DNA of 64,000 nt from Elusimicrobia bacterium GWC2_64_44 (GCA_001799845.1 MGUG01000041.1:124001-188000); one strand, 5' to 3'; positions 23,606-33,375 are shown, counted from the stretch's first letter. The notes: generated by a model not told the origin, from the sequence alone. Numbers and translations: made by a program.

Positions 23606-25480
23606 ATGAAAACCCTGGTCGACCGCTTGCGCGGCGTTTCCGACGACGCCTTCTTCCGGCTGCTGCTGCTCGCCGCCGCGGCCGGCGCGGCCCTGCTGCA
23701 GGCGCGCTACGACGTGGGTTCCATAAACGACGACGCCAACTTCGTGCTGTTGGCGAAATTCCTGGGCGACCGCCTGTTCACTCCGGGCGGGGCCGGCTTC
23801 GCCAAGGTTTTCGCGCATTTCATGCCGGGCTACCCGCTTTTCCTCGCGCCGTTCACCGCGGTTTTCGAGCCGCACTGGGCCTGGCTGCGCTTGACCACGG
23901 CTGCCGTTTCGCTCGCTACCGTGTACGGGTGGTGGCGGCTCCTGGAGGGCTGGCTGCCCGCCGAGCAGCGGCGCTGGGCCACGCTGCTCTACGCGCTGCA
24001 CCCGGTCTTTCTCCTGTGCTCGGGCATGGTGATGGCTGACCCGTTCTTGGCCGGCCTTTTCGTGTTCGCGCTGCTGGGGCTGCGCCGGGTGCTTGAAGGC
24101 ACAGGCGGGGTCTGGGCGTACGCGCTGCTCTGCGCCGCGGCCGCCTGGGCCGTCTGGACAAAGCCCATCGGCCTTGTGCTCGCCCTCGCGCTCACGGCCG
24201 CCCTGCTGGCGGGCAAAGCCTGGAAGGCGCTGCGCTATACGGCGCTGCTGGTCTGGCTGCCCTGGCTGGCGGCCGGCGTCTCGGCTTTTCTGCGGGATCA
24301 GAGCCATACGGATTACACCGGTTACCTGCTGCGCGGACTGGCCGCCCTGGCGCAGCAGTCGTTTCTTGAGCGCGCCTACAATTCGCTGCACGCGTATATC
24401 CTGCTGTACGGTTTCACTCTGCCGTGGCCGCGCGGCACGGCCTTCGACCTGGCCGGCGCGCTGGCGATAGCGGCGGTCCTTGGCCTGGGGGCCAAAGGGC
24501 TGCACGGCCTCCTGTCCGGCCCGACGCCGGGCCGGCTGCTGGCCCTTGCCGCGGGGCTGCTCGTCGCCGGGCAGGCGCTGGTACTTTCTCTCTGGACCGT
24601 CAATTCGGAGCGCTACGCGCTGCCGCTGCTGCCGTTCGGCGCGCTGTTCCTGGTTTCCGGCCTCTACGGCTGGTGCCGGTCCCGGCCTATTGCCGCGCGG
24701 CTGCTCCTGGCCGGGACAGCCCTGGGCTTTTTGATACACACCGGCCTGCTGGTCCGCGAAACTCACTCGGCGCTGCGCGCGCCGGAGAGCAGGCTGTACT
24801 TCCGGACGCTGGCCTGGATACGCGCCGAAACCCCGCCGGAGAGCAGGTTCGCCGGCAACGGCCCCCTTATCGACCTCTACACCGGGCGCTCCGGCTATGG
24901 CCTGTCCGCCGCGGTCAACGCGGACGTTTTCTTTTCCTACCTGGCCGGCCTGCGCGTGACCCACGCCCTGGTGGACGACAGGGGCGTTCTCGCCGCGCAG
25001 GGCTCCTACCTCAATAACCAGGCCTGGCAGAAGGCGATGGAAAAAGGCTGGATCCGCGGCCACCCGCGCGTTTTTCAGAAGATCTATGCCGACCCCGTAG
25101 AAAAAACGGAGGTCTACCGCGTAACTCTCCCCGCGCGCTGGGCCGAGGCCGCCGGGTTCTATGCGCAGGCGGAGCGCGACCTCCGGGGTTCCGACCTGGC
25201 GGCGGCGGACGCTAACCTGCGCCGCGCGCTGGCCGAAGTGCCGGATTTCCCGTCGGCCCTTATGGCGCTGGCATCGGTGGAGCTGGTCCGGCGAAACGCC
25301 GCCGGGGCGGAGCGGCCGCTGCGCCGCGTTCTCGAGGTGGAGCCCAATTTCCCGCGGGCCACGCAGCTGCTGGCGGGCCTGCTGGACAGCCAGGGCCGCA
25401 AGAGCGAAGCGGACCGGGTCCGCGCCGCCGGGCTGGCCGCTCTTTCGGCCGCTCCCTTTGAAGTCGGTGCAAGACCTTGA
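23606..25480 (+). CDS. PMT/ArnT-type membrane glycosyltransferase with C-terminal TPRs
   Basis: The 624-residue protein has 11-12 predicted membrane helices with the GT-C diacid motif early (NDDANFVLLAK, about 37-47), as in ArnT/PMT (dolichyl- or undecaprenyl-phosphate sugar-dependent transferases). After the last helix comes a soluble part containing three TPR-like units (AEAAGFYAQAERDLRGSDLA, ANLRRALAEVPDFPSALMAL and RPLRRVLEVEPNFPRATQLL). Acceptors may be lipid A, a surface glycan or proteins. The start follows the secreted protein by 15 bases, so it could be in the sigma operon. The TPR tail is uncommon for this family. Confidence 0.8.
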   Translation: MKTLVDRLRGVSDDAFFRLLLLAAAAGAALLQARYDVGSINDDANFVLLAKFLGDRLFTPGGAGFAKVFAHFMPGYPLFLAPFTAVFEPHWAWLRLTTAAVSLATVYGWWRLLEGWLPAEQRRWATLLYALHPVFLLCSGMVMADPFLAGLFVFALLGLRRVLEGTGGVWAYALLCAAAAWAVWTKPIGLVLALALTAALLAGKAWKALRYTALLVWLPWLAAGVSAFLRDQSHTDYTGYLLRGLAALAQQSFLERAYNSLHAYILLYGFTLPWPRGTAFDLAGALAIAAVLGLGAKGLHGLLSGPTPGRLLALAAGLLVAGQALVLSLWTVNSERYALPLLPFGALFLVSGLYGWCRSRPIAARLLLAGTALGFLIHTGLLVRETHSALRAPESRLYFRTLAWIRAETPPESRFAGNGPLIDLYTGRSGYGLSAAVNADVFFSYLAGLRVTHALVDDRGVLAAQGSYLNNQAWQKAMEKGWIRGHPRVFQKIYADPVEKTEVYRVTLPARWAEAAGFYAQAERDLRGSDLAAADANLRRALAEVPDFPSALMALASVELVRRNAAGAERPLRRVLEVEPNFPRATQLLAGLLDSQGRKSEADRVRAAGLAALSAAPFEVGARP

Positions 25481-25588
25481 TGCTTCACGGTTTTACTCCC
25501 GGTTTCCGGGCGGTTTTTGATAATATGAATAAAGAAGACGGCGCGGGGCCGGTTTTCAGGAACGTGCCCGGGCCGCGGCGGAATACCA

Positions 25589-26275
25589 ATGGATATAATA
25601 AATATTAAAGAGCTTAAGAAAGATTACCCGCTGGGCGACACCATAGTGCCCGCGCTGCGCGGCGTGGACCTGACGGTAGCGCAGGGCGACTTCATGAGCA
25701 TCATCGGGCCCTCAGGCTCCGGCAAGACCACGCTGCTCAATATCATCGGCTGCATAGACCCGGCCACGTCAGGCAGCGTGCAGGTGGGCGGCCGCGAGAT
25801 CACCGACCTCACCGACCGGCAGATCACCGAGATCCGCCTCAACAAGATAGGTTTCATCTTCCAGACCTTCAACCTCATCCCCGTGCTGGACGTGCTGGAG
25901 AACATAGAGTTCCCGCTGCTGCTGATGAAGCGCTCGCCGGCCGAGGCCCGCAAGCGCGCCGAACAGCTGGTGGAGGAAGTGGGGCTGAAGGACTACGCCG
26001 TGCACCGCCCGTCGGAACTCTCCGGCGGCCAGCGCCAGCGCGTGGCCATAGCCCGCGCGCTCGTCACCAAGCCGGACATCGTGCTGGCCGACGAGCCCAC
26101 CGCCAACCTGGACTCCGTCACCGGCGCTTCCATCCTTGAGCTGATGAAGAAGATGAACGAGCTGGAGAACACCACCTTCATCTTCTCCACGCACGACGCC
26201 AACGTCCTTAAATACGCCTGCCGTATCGTCAAGATCAAGGACGGCCTGATAGAAAAGGAGCCCGTCGCCGCGTGA
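25589..26275 (+). CDS. LolD/MacB-type ABC transporter ATP-binding protein
   Basis: This 228-residue nucleotide-binding subunit has Walker A GPSGSGKTT (about 40-48), the signature LSGGQRQRVAIARAL and Walker B IVLADEPTANLD. The layout (LDLEN/PLLL in the Q-loop region) matches lipoprotein-releasing or MacB exporters. It is first in a five-gene unit with two FtsX-like permeases, a LolA-like protein and an outer-membrane barrel. The ATG lacks an obvious ribosome-binding site; the next gene overlaps its stop by four bases (GTGA). Confidence 0.93.
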   Translation: MDIINIKELKKDYPLGDTIVPALRGVDLTVAQGDFMSIIGPSGSGKTTLLNIIGCIDPATSGSVQVGGREITDLTDRQITEIRLNKIGFIFQTFNLIPVLDVLENIEFPLLLMKRSPAEARKRAEQLVEEVGLKDYAVHRPSELSGGQRQRVAIARALVTKPDIVLADEPTANLDSVTGASILELMKKMNELENTTFIFSTHDANVLKYACRIVKIKDGLIEKEPVAA

Positions 26276-27786
26276 AACTGATAGCCACCATCGCCTGGCG
26301 CAATATCCTGCGCCACAAGGGCAAGAGCCTCGTGATAGGGATCATCCTGTTCACGGGCGCTTTCCTGATGACGCTCGGCAACGGCGTCATCTCGGGCATG
26401 GCCAGGGGTATAGAGAAGAACATCATAGAAGGCTTCATGGGCGACATAGCGCTCATCAGCACGGCGCAGAAGTCGGACAATATCCTGCTGAATCTGATGG
26501 GTGCCAGCATCGAGCCCATCAATACCTATAAGAAGATAAAACCGGTGCTGGCGGCGCAGCCTTTTATAAAGAGTTTTCTGCCGGTGGGCAAGAATCTCTC
26601 CATGGTCCTCGACGAGCGGTCCGACACGCCGGGCTTCGCCTACCTGATAGGCGTGGACTTCGCCGAGTACCGCAAGATGTTCCCGGATAATTTCACGGTC
26701 ATCGAGGGCAGTTATCCGGCGCCGGGCGAGCGCGCCCTGCTTTTCCCGGATTTCGCGCGCGGAGAATTTTACCGGTATTACAATGTCTGGTTCGTGCCGG
26801 AGGGCGGGGGCGCGGTGAAGGCCAACCTCAGCAAGGAGGCACTCGCCGACGCCGACCACCTGATCCTCAGCAGCAGCGCCGTGCTGCTGGGCATGTCGAG
26901 CGGCATCAATACCACCAACGACATCCGCTTCCCGGTGAGGGGCGTCATCAAGTACCGCGCGCTCAACCAGATCTTCGGCCATTTCTGCCTGGTCGACATC
27001 GAGGCCTACCGCGACTGCCTGGGGTACTTTACCGCCGCCGACATGGCCGCGCAGGTGCCGAAGGAAGAGAAGAAACTCCTGGGCCTCGAAGGCGGCGACC
27101 TGGATTCCATGTTCGGCGAAGAGGCCATGGTGGTGGCCGACTATAAAAAAGCGCCGAAGAAGATAGCCGCGGAAAAGGCAGTGCCCAGCGACACCGAGGA
27201 CGGCACTTACAACGTAGTGTTCATCAGGCTGGTCCCCGGCGCCGGCTACGACGCCGCGCTGGAGAAGCTCAATAGGGACCTGGCCGCCGCCGGCACCGGC
27301 GTGAAGGCCGTGCCGTGGAACAAGGCCTCCGGCCCCATCGGCGGCATGGCCGTCATAATAAAAGGCGCGCTGTTCGTCTTCGTCATGCTGCTGTTCAGCG
27401 TGGCCATCATCATCATAGTGAACACCCTTTCCATGGCCGCCATGGAGCGGGCCTCGGAGATAGGCATGATGCGGGCCATCGGCGCGCATAAGACCTTCAT
27501 AGCCGGCATGTTCCTCGGCGAGACGGCTATACTTTCGGCCGCGTTCGGCGGCGGGGGGATAATAGCCGGGGTCATAGCCGTACGCGTGATCCCGCTGCTG
27601 CGCATCACCACGGCCAACGACATGCTGCAGATACTCTACGGCGGCAACTATTTCAACCCGCTGCTGAGCGTGACGGGCATACTGCTGACCGTGCTGCAGC
27701 TGGCGCTGGTGACCGTTATTGCGGCGGTGTACCCAATGCGCGTGGCCACCGGGATCACCCCGCTGGACGCCATTTCGAGAGATTGA
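26272..27786 (+). CDS. FtsX/MacB-type ABC permease, first of pair
   Basis: Translated from a GTG at 26272, this 504-residue protein has one membrane helix near the N-terminus (IAWRNILRHKGKSLVIGIIL), a large periplasmic domain (about 45-360) and three C-terminal helices (about 365-385, 415-445, 465-490). The final loop reads RASEIGMMRAIGAHK, the conserved FtsX motif. This is the MacB/LolCE fold, which does not carry substrate through the membrane but drives periplasmic partners. It pairs with the next, different permease. Confidence 0.92.
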   Translation: MKLIATIAWRNILRHKGKSLVIGIILFTGAFLMTLGNGVISGMARGIEKNIIEGFMGDIALISTAQKSDNILLNLMGASIEPINTYKKIKPVLAAQPFIKSFLPVGKNLSMVLDERSDTPGFAYLIGVDFAEYRKMFPDNFTVIEGSYPAPGERALLFPDFARGEFYRYYNVWFVPEGGGAVKANLSKEALADADHLILSSSAVLLGMSSGINTTNDIRFPVRGVIKYRALNQIFGHFCLVDIEAYRDCLGYFTAADMAAQVPKEEKKLLGLEGGDLDSMFGEEAMVVADYKKAPKKIAAEKAVPSDTEDGTYNVVFIRLVPGAGYDAALEKLNRDLAAAGTGVKAVPWNKASGPIGGMAVIIKGALFVFVMLLFSVAIIIIVNTLSMAAMERASEIGMMRAIGAHKTFIAGMFLGETAILSAAFGGGGIIAGVIAVRVIPLLRITTANDMLQILYGGNYFNPLLSVTGILLTVLQLALVTVIAAVYPMRVATGITPLDAISRD

Positions 27787-27788
27787 CT

Positions 27789-29546
27789 ATGCTGCTCATA
27801 AGACTCAGCCTCCGCAACCTCCTGCGCCAGAAACGCCGCAACCTGCTGCTGGGCTCCGCCATGGCCATCGGCGTGGCCATCCTCGTAGTGGCCAACTCCT
27901 TCTCGCACGGCATCTCGGATATCATGTTCAACAAGATCATGCGCTATGTCACCGGGCACGTGGCGGTGCGCTTCAACGAGCGCGGCGGCGTCTGGCGCGA
28001 GATCTTCCGGGACAGGGACCGCGCTTTCGCGGCGCTCAAGGACGAGCCGTTGATAGAGCAGGCGGACGAGTCCATAGCGATGTTCGCCCGCGCCATCGGC
28101 AACGGGCGCTCGGACAATATCATCCTCATCGGCGCGGACACGCGCAAGGGCGCCAGCCGCGAGCAGCTGGCCGAGCTGGAGGAATCCTTCCGGCTGGTGG
28201 AAGGCAGCTGGAAGGACGTGGAGAACACGGCCATAGAGAACCCGGTCATCATTTCACAGGACAAGGCCCGCTACCTCAACGTCAAGAAGAGCGACACGGT
28301 GCGCGTGCGCTTCCGCAACATGTTCGGCCAGGACCAGGCCGCCAGGCTTACCGTGGTGGGGATCATGAAGATAGACAATATCTTCATGCAGGGCGTCACT
28401 TTCCTGGAGATGGGCCGCGCCAAGGAGCTGCTGGGCTATCGCCCGTGGGAGACCGGCAGCCTCAGCCTGAAGATAAAAGACCCTCAGAAGAACGCCGCCG
28501 CGCTGGCCGACCGCCTGCACGAGAAGTTCCAGCCGGGCACCGCGGTCATCTACGCCTCGGTCTCGGGCCGCTCCGGCCGCCGGCCGGCGGCCGTGCTGGG
28601 CTTCAAGACCGACGACGCGGCTAAGGCGAAGATATCCGGCATGCTGAAGCCGGGCTCGGGCGGCTTCGACAAGCTGTTCCTGAAGAACGGCGTGCTGCTG
28701 TCGGCGGGGCTGGCCCGCGCGCTCGGCGTCTCCGCCGGAGAAAAGATAACCCTGAAGTACGACCGCATGTTCGAGAAGGGGCCGAAGGAGGCGTCATACA
28801 CGGTCAGCGCCGTCTGCGCTTCCGGCGACTGCCCGCAGGATAACGCGGTGCTGATGAACGGCGCCGCCTTCTACGAGCTCTATTACGCGGACCTGCCCGC
28901 TCCGCCCGGTCCCGGGGTCAAACCCTGGGCGCCTCCGGCCGGAGGTTGGGGTGCGCTGGCCGCGCCGGAGTGGATCCTGCTGGACCGCACCTACACCTCG
29001 GACGACTACAAGGCGAAGTACCAGGAGATCTCCCGCAACAAGTGGAAGGGCACCACCATCGACGTATCCACCATGTACGAGACGGCCAGCGATATCCTGA
29101 AGCTGGAATCGGTGCTGAACCTCATCACGCTCTCGGCCGTGCTGGTGCTGTTCTTCATTATCCTGCTGGGCGTGGTGAATACGCTGCGCATGACCATCCG
29201 CGAGCGCACCCGCGAGATAGGCACCGTGCGCGCCATCGGCATGCAGCGCCGCGACGTGCGCGACATGTTCCTCCTGGAGACCTTCTTCCTGACGCTGTTC
29301 GCCTCCGCCGCCGGGCTGCTGCTCGGCTTCGGGGCCATGCGGCTGCTGTCGCTCATCACCTTCAATATAACGGACAACCCGCTGGGCATGCTGCTGATAA
29401 ACGGGCACCTGTACTTCCTGCCCACTTTCTCCGGCGTGGCGGGCAGCGTGCTGCTGATAATCGCTATAGCCGTAGGCACGGCCTTCTTCCCGGCCCGGCG
29501 GGCGGCCAACATGCCGCCGGCCAAGGCGCTGGGCCATTTCACATGA
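27789..29546 (+). CDS. FtsX/MacB-type ABC permease, second of pair
   Basis: The 585-residue protein shares the topology of its neighbour: an N-terminal helix (RNLLRQKRRNLLLGSAMAIG), a large periplasmic domain and three C-terminal helices, with the loop RTREIGTVRAIGMQRRDV. It is not a copy of the preceding gene; identity is limited to the helices. LolC/LolE-type heterodimers are the best-known precedent. The start ATG at 27789 is two bases after the previous stop, preferred over an in-frame TTG just before it. Confidence 0.92.
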   Translation: MLLIRLSLRNLLRQKRRNLLLGSAMAIGVAILVVANSFSHGISDIMFNKIMRYVTGHVAVRFNERGGVWREIFRDRDRAFAALKDEPLIEQADESIAMFARAIGNGRSDNIILIGADTRKGASREQLAELEESFRLVEGSWKDVENTAIENPVIISQDKARYLNVKKSDTVRVRFRNMFGQDQAARLTVVGIMKIDNIFMQGVTFLEMGRAKELLGYRPWETGSLSLKIKDPQKNAAALADRLHEKFQPGTAVIYASVSGRSGRRPAAVLGFKTDDAAKAKISGMLKPGSGGFDKLFLKNGVLLSAGLARALGVSAGEKITLKYDRMFEKGPKEASYTVSAVCASGDCPQDNAVLMNGAAFYELYYADLPAPPGPGVKPWAPPAGGWGALAAPEWILLDRTYTSDDYKAKYQEISRNKWKGTTIDVSTMYETASDILKLESVLNLITLSAVLVLFFIILLGVVNTLRMTIRERTREIGTVRAIGMQRRDVRDMFLLETFFLTLFASAAGLLLGFGAMRLLSLITFNITDNPLGMLLINGHLYFLPTFSGVAGSVLLIIAIAVGTAFFPARRAANMPPAKALGHFT

Positions 29547-29553
29547 GGAACAA

Positions 29554-30315
29554 ATGACTAAACTGCTTTTGATAGCGCTCGTGTTCGCGCCGTGGACGGC
29601 CGCGGCCGCCGACAGCCGCGTGACGCCCATACTGAAGGCCATAGACGCCAACTACAAGATGAAGAAGGACCTGCGCGCCGACGTGACGCTGACTCAGCAG
29701 CGCGCCGGACAGGGCACCAAGATCATAGACATGGCCTATTTCCGCCGCGACTCGGACGACGCCTTTCTGATAGTCATGAACGCGCCTGAGAACGAGAGAG
29801 GCAACGGCTACCTGCGCGTGGGCGACAATTTCTGGATGTACCGCAAGAACACGCGCACCTTCCAGCACGTCAATCGCGACGAGAGCATAGGCGGCACCGA
29901 CGCGCACAGCGACGACTTCGAGACGCGCAAGCTGGAAGAGCTCTACGGCCCCGCGCTGGACGCGGCCGGCAAAGAGCTCTTCTCCGAGGGGCTGCTGGGC
30001 AAGGTGCCGGTCAATAAATTCGAGCTGAAGGCCAAGGTTAACGACGTGGACTACCCCAGGCATATCTACTGGACCCGCCGCGACAACGACCTGCTGCTCA
30101 AGCAGGAATCCTACGCCGCCTCCGGCACGCTGATGCAGACCGCCTATTTCCTGAAGTTCACCGAGATAGAGGGGCGCTATGTGCCGGTGAAGCAGCTGTT
30201 CATCGACGAGTTCGAGAAAGGCAACAAGACCATAGTGGAGATAGCCAACATAGTCCCCGGCAAGCTCGAGGACAAGATCTTCACCAAGGCTTACCTGGAG
30301 AACCTGAGCAAATAA
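29554..30315 (+). CDS. LolA-like outer-membrane lipoprotein-sorting protein
   Basis: The 253-residue exported protein has a signal peptide (about 1-19, TKLLLIALVFAPWTAAAA) and then a LolA/LolB-like beta domain. The family pattern is visible in LRADVTLTQQRAG, GNGYLRVGDNFWMYRKNTRTF and GLLGKVPVNKFELKAKVNDVDYP. No lipobox cysteine is present, so it should be soluble in the periplasm, as LolA is. It is 8 bases after the permease, and the barrel gene follows with 1 base between. Confidence 0.87.
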   Translation: MTKLLLIALVFAPWTAAAADSRVTPILKAIDANYKMKKDLRADVTLTQQRAGQGTKIIDMAYFRRDSDDAFLIVMNAPENERGNGYLRVGDNFWMYRKNTRTFQHVNRDESIGGTDAHSDDFETRKLEELYGPALDAAGKELFSEGLLGKVPVNKFELKAKVNDVDYPRHIYWTRRDNDLLLKQESYAASGTLMQTAYFLKFTEIEGRYVPVKQLFIDEFEKGNKTIVEIANIVPGKLEDKIFTKAYLENLSK

Positions 30316-30316
30316 T

Positions 30317-31585
30317 ATGCGCAAACTCCTACTGGCCCTGGCGCTCTTACCCGCTGCGGCGTTCGCGGAGGACGCGGCCTCGGAGCTTGAGATGTTCGGC
30401 TCGCCGGAGCTGGTCACGCAGGCCGCCTCCACCGAGCCTGCACCGGCGGAGAAGAAGAGCGTCGGCTTCTCGGGCGCTGTGACGAGCGTGATGGAGGACG
30501 TGGTCTATAGTTCCTCCGACTCGCTGAATACCTACATCCTGGGCAGCCTGCTGCTGGACGCGCGGCTGAAGAACGGCGTGAAGGCCTTCGCCAGCCTGGA
30601 GACCAGCTATTATCCCAAAACACGCCAGACCACCTCCACGCTGCGCGAGTTGTTCGTGGATTTCAATATCGCCGACCGCGTCTACTTTCGCACCGGCAAG
30701 CAGGTGCTGCAGTGGGGGCGCTGCTACCTGTGGAACCCCACCGACCTGGTCAACGTCGAGAAGATCCCCTTCGTGCCCAAGGTGGGCTCGCGCGAAGGCG
30801 CCTATGGCCTGAAGCTGCATGTCCCGTTCGGCACCAAGTACAATATCTACGGCTTCGCGGACACCGGCAGCGCCGGGACCGGGGGAGAACTTGCCGGCGC
30901 GCTGAAGCTCGAGCTGCTGGCGGGCCGCACGGAGATGGCTTTCTCCGGCTGGACCAAGAAGGACCGCAGCCCGGTGTTCGGCTACGACGTCTCCAGCAGG
31001 CTCGGCAGCGTGGACATAGCCGGCGAGGTCAGCGCGGCCGGCCGCGACAACGGCCGCTACATCCGGAATAACAACGGCACGCTGGAGACTTTCAGGAAAG
31101 AGACCCAGTGGCCGCTGAAGGCCGCGGTGAATTTCAGCAGGGGCTTCAGGGTGGGCAACTTCAACGACCGGCTGCGCGTGACCAGCGAGTTCTTTTACAA
31201 CCAGACCGGCTATGTGAAGACGCCGTTCCGGGACAAGGGCCTTTACGCATACTCGGGGCCGCTGGCGGCGGTGCTGCCCGCCGGCACCAAGGGCCTGTAC
31301 CTGCTGGGCAGCGGCCTCTACGACTCCAACTACCTGGGCCGCCATTACGGCGCGCTGTTCACCAGCGTCAGCCGCTTCCTCATCACCGACCTGACGCTGA
31401 ACATGAACTACATACACAATTTCAACGACAGCACCGGCGCCCTCTCGGCCGGGTTGAACTACAAGAATCTCAACGACTTCAGCGCCGGCTGCCTGCTGCT
31501 GGCCCCGCTGGGGCCCGCCGACGGGGAATACACCTTCTCCGGAGCAAAACTCTTCGCCCAACTCACCGCCGGGGTCTCCTTCTAG
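30317..31585 (+). CDS. outer-membrane beta-barrel protein, partner of the export operon
   Basis: The 422-residue protein has a signal peptide (MRKLLLALALLPAAAFAEDA) and an alternating amphipathic pattern of some 16-18 strands. It ends in an aromatic residue (QLTAGVSF) as outer-membrane barrels do. Segments such as FRTGKQVLQWGRCYLWNPTDLVN resemble the DUF1302-type porin-like family. As last gene of the ABC/FtsX/LolA-like operon, it may be the outer-membrane receptor or conduit for the exported molecule. No substrate is indicated. Confidence 0.78.
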   Translation: MRKLLLALALLPAAAFAEDAASELEMFGSPELVTQAASTEPAPAEKKSVGFSGAVTSVMEDVVYSSSDSLNTYILGSLLLDARLKNGVKAFASLETSYYPKTRQTTSTLRELFVDFNIADRVYFRTGKQVLQWGRCYLWNPTDLVNVEKIPFVPKVGSREGAYGLKLHVPFGTKYNIYGFADTGSAGTGGELAGALKLELLAGRTEMAFSGWTKKDRSPVFGYDVSSRLGSVDIAGEVSAAGRDNGRYIRNNNGTLETFRKETQWPLKAAVNFSRGFRVGNFNDRLRVTSEFFYNQTGYVKTPFRDKGLYAYSGPLAAVLPAGTKGLYLLGSGLYDSNYLGRHYGALFTSVSRFLITDLTLNMNYIHNFNDSTGALSAGLNYKNLNDFSAGCLLLAPLGPADGEYTFSGAKLFAQLTAGVSF

Positions 31586-31654
31586 GCGGCCCGGCCGCGG
31601 CCGCCGATCGGCTTTGCCCCGCCTTGCCACGATATAGTAAACTTTGAGCCGGGT

Positions 31655-31960
31655 ATGGGAAAGGTAATTCCGTTAGTAATTTTATTCGCCTGCGCCGCGG
31701 CCTGCCTGCCGCGGGCCAAGGCGCCGGCGTCCCCGGCCAAGGCGCCGGCGTCTCCGTCCCGGAGGGAGGCTGTGGCGACCCTCTCCCCGGAGCAGGCCAA
31801 GCTGGTGGAGCAGCTTTACTACAAGGCCGTAGGCGCCTACAGCCGCAACGACCTGGGCGCCGCCAGCGCCCATCTCAAAGAGATCCTGGCGATAAATCCC
31901 GCCCACAAGCCCGCCCTCGAACTGCGGGAGACCATACGCCTGGCCACCAAACGCAATTAG
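31655..31960 (+). CDS. TPR-motif lipoprotein
   Basis: The 101-residue protein has a signal with a likely lipobox (VILFAC, cysteine at 12). A Lys/Ala/Pro linker follows in which AKAPASP occurs twice in tandem (about 22-35), then one TPR-like pair (SPEQAKLVEQLYYKAVGAYSR and LGAASAHLKEILAINPAHKP). The next gene, the histidine kinase, starts 13 bases later, so they may be cotranscribed. Confidence 0.65.
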   Translation: MGKVIPLVILFACAAACLPRAKAPASPAKAPASPSRREAVATLSPEQAKLVEQLYYKAVGAYSRNDLGAASAHLKEILAINPAHKPALELRETIRLATKRN

Positions 31961-31973
31961 TGCCCTGGGAACC

Positions 31974-33314
31974 ATGAAGATCAAACAGTACAGGGAGACA
32001 ATAGTAAACGTCGTCCTGGCGCTGTCTGTGGTCATCCTGCTGGTCATCGCCGGCGTCTCGGGACTGATAGTGGACTCGGCCAGGCGGGCCGCGCTGGAGG
32101 CCATGAAGCAGAGGGTCGCCATGTTCTCCGCCAGGGCGGGCGCGGCCCTGTTCCCCAGTACGGACCACTTCGCGCTGCACTTCCTGGTCAACACGGTCAA
32201 GCTGGACAGCGCGGTCAGCACGGCGGCCGTGCTGCGGCAGGACGGGGCGATCCTCTCCCATTCCGACCCGGAAAAGATAGGCGACACCGACTCCGGCAAG
32301 GAGAGCGAGAAGGCCAGGAAGGCCAAGACGGCGCTGCTGCAGGAGTATCGCGACGCAGAGGACCGCCGCTGCTATTATTTTTCCGGCCCCATCCTTGTAG
32401 GCCCACGGCGCCTGGGCACGGTAGTTGTGACGGCCACTGAGGGTACGCTGGACGAACTGCTCGGCCCCACCCGGCAGAGGCTGGGCTTCATCCTCCTGGC
32501 CGCGCTGGCGGCCATCCCGGTGCTGCTGCAGCTGCGCTACCTGCTGCGCGCCGAACAGCGGGCTACCGCCATTAAGTCGGCCATGATGCGCACCGTCAGC
32601 CACGAATTCAACAACGCCATCACTGTATTGGACACCTCCGTGTTCATGCTGCACGAGACCGAGCCCGACCGCAAGGACCGGAACCGGGCCGCCCTTTACG
32701 CCACGCTGAAGTTCGAGACCAAGTCGCTGTCCCGCTACGTGAAGAACATCCTCAACGAAGCCAGGATGGAGGCCGGGCGCTTCAAGGTGGAAAAGAAAGA
32801 GCTCGCGCTGCGCGACCTGGTGTCCCGCATCGTTAATTCGATGGAAGGGCTCATGCGCCAGAAGGACGTGACCTTCAAACTCGAGGTCCCGGGCGAGCCG
32901 CTGCCGGTAGAGGCCGACCCGGAAGCCATGTCGCTGGTGATCTCCAACCTGATGGGCAACGCGGTCAAGTACGTGCCGCGCGGCGGCAGCGTGCTGGTGC
33001 GCCTCTCCCAGGACCCGGCCAGGCCGGAGCTGGTCTCTTTTTACGTGGAGAACAGCGGGCATGGTATAGCGCCCGAAGATATGAAGAAACTGAAGCGGGA
33101 ATTCTACCGCACCGAGGACGCCAAGACCGCGGCGTCCGGCTTCGGCCTGGGGCTGCGCATCTCCAACGAGATGCTGCGGCTGCACGACAGCGAGCTGCAT
33201 ATCTACAGCGAGTTCGGCAAATACTCTGCTTTCTCTTTCTCGCTGCCCGCCGCCAAACCGCCCGCGCCGCCGGTGCCGGAGCAGGAAAGCGACAAAGAAA
33301 AGAAGAAAGCCTGA
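31974..33314 (+). CDS. orphan sensor histidine kinase
   Basis: This 446-residue kinase has two membrane helices (about 10-32 and 166-185) around a periplasmic double-Cache/PAS-like sensor. The DHp H-box is TVSHEFNNAITVLDTS (H about 208). The catalytic domain carries the N-box NLMGNAVKYVP, the G1 motif GHGIAPED and G2 GFGLGLRIS. The C-tail is Pro/Glu/Lys-rich. The H-box N-N-A-I differs from the usual [LV]-R-T-P-L and resembles HWE/His-Asn variants. No response regulator lies near; its partner must be elsewhere. Confidence 0.88.
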   Translation: MKIKQYRETIVNVVLALSVVILLVIAGVSGLIVDSARRAALEAMKQRVAMFSARAGAALFPSTDHFALHFLVNTVKLDSAVSTAAVLRQDGAILSHSDPEKIGDTDSGKESEKARKAKTALLQEYRDAEDRRCYYFSGPILVGPRRLGTVVVTATEGTLDELLGPTRQRLGFILLAALAAIPVLLQLRYLLRAEQRATAIKSAMMRTVSHEFNNAITVLDTSVFMLHETEPDRKDRNRAALYATLKFETKSLSRYVKNILNEARMEAGRFKVEKKELALRDLVSRIVNSMEGLMRQKDVTFKLEVPGEPLPVEADPEAMSLVISNLMGNAVKYVPRGGSVLVRLSQDPARPELVSFYVENSGHGIAPEDMKKLKREFYRTEDAKTAASGFGLGLRISNEMLRLHDSELHIYSEFGKYSAFSFSLPAAKPPAPPVPEQESDKEKKKA

Positions 33315-33345
33315 CGCCCGGCCCGCAAGGCTCACCTCTGACCGC

Positions 33346-33375
33346 AACCGGGCACCCGCCCGGTTCCTGTTTTTT
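33346..33375 (+). terminator. terminator of the histidine kinase gene
   Basis: AACCGGGC (33346-33353) pairs with GCCCGGTT (33358-33365), then CCTGTTTTTT. It abuts the ECF-sigma promoter. Confidence 0.85.

Noticed and set aside
22796-25063. A 755-codon open frame on the minus strand, and others of 300-800 codons antisense to real genes (for example 60180-62639 and 365-1549 on the plus strand).
   Set aside because: They are antisense to well-supported genes, Arg/Gly/His-rich, lack motifs and ribosome-binding sites, and are expected in GC-rich DNA where stop codons are rare.
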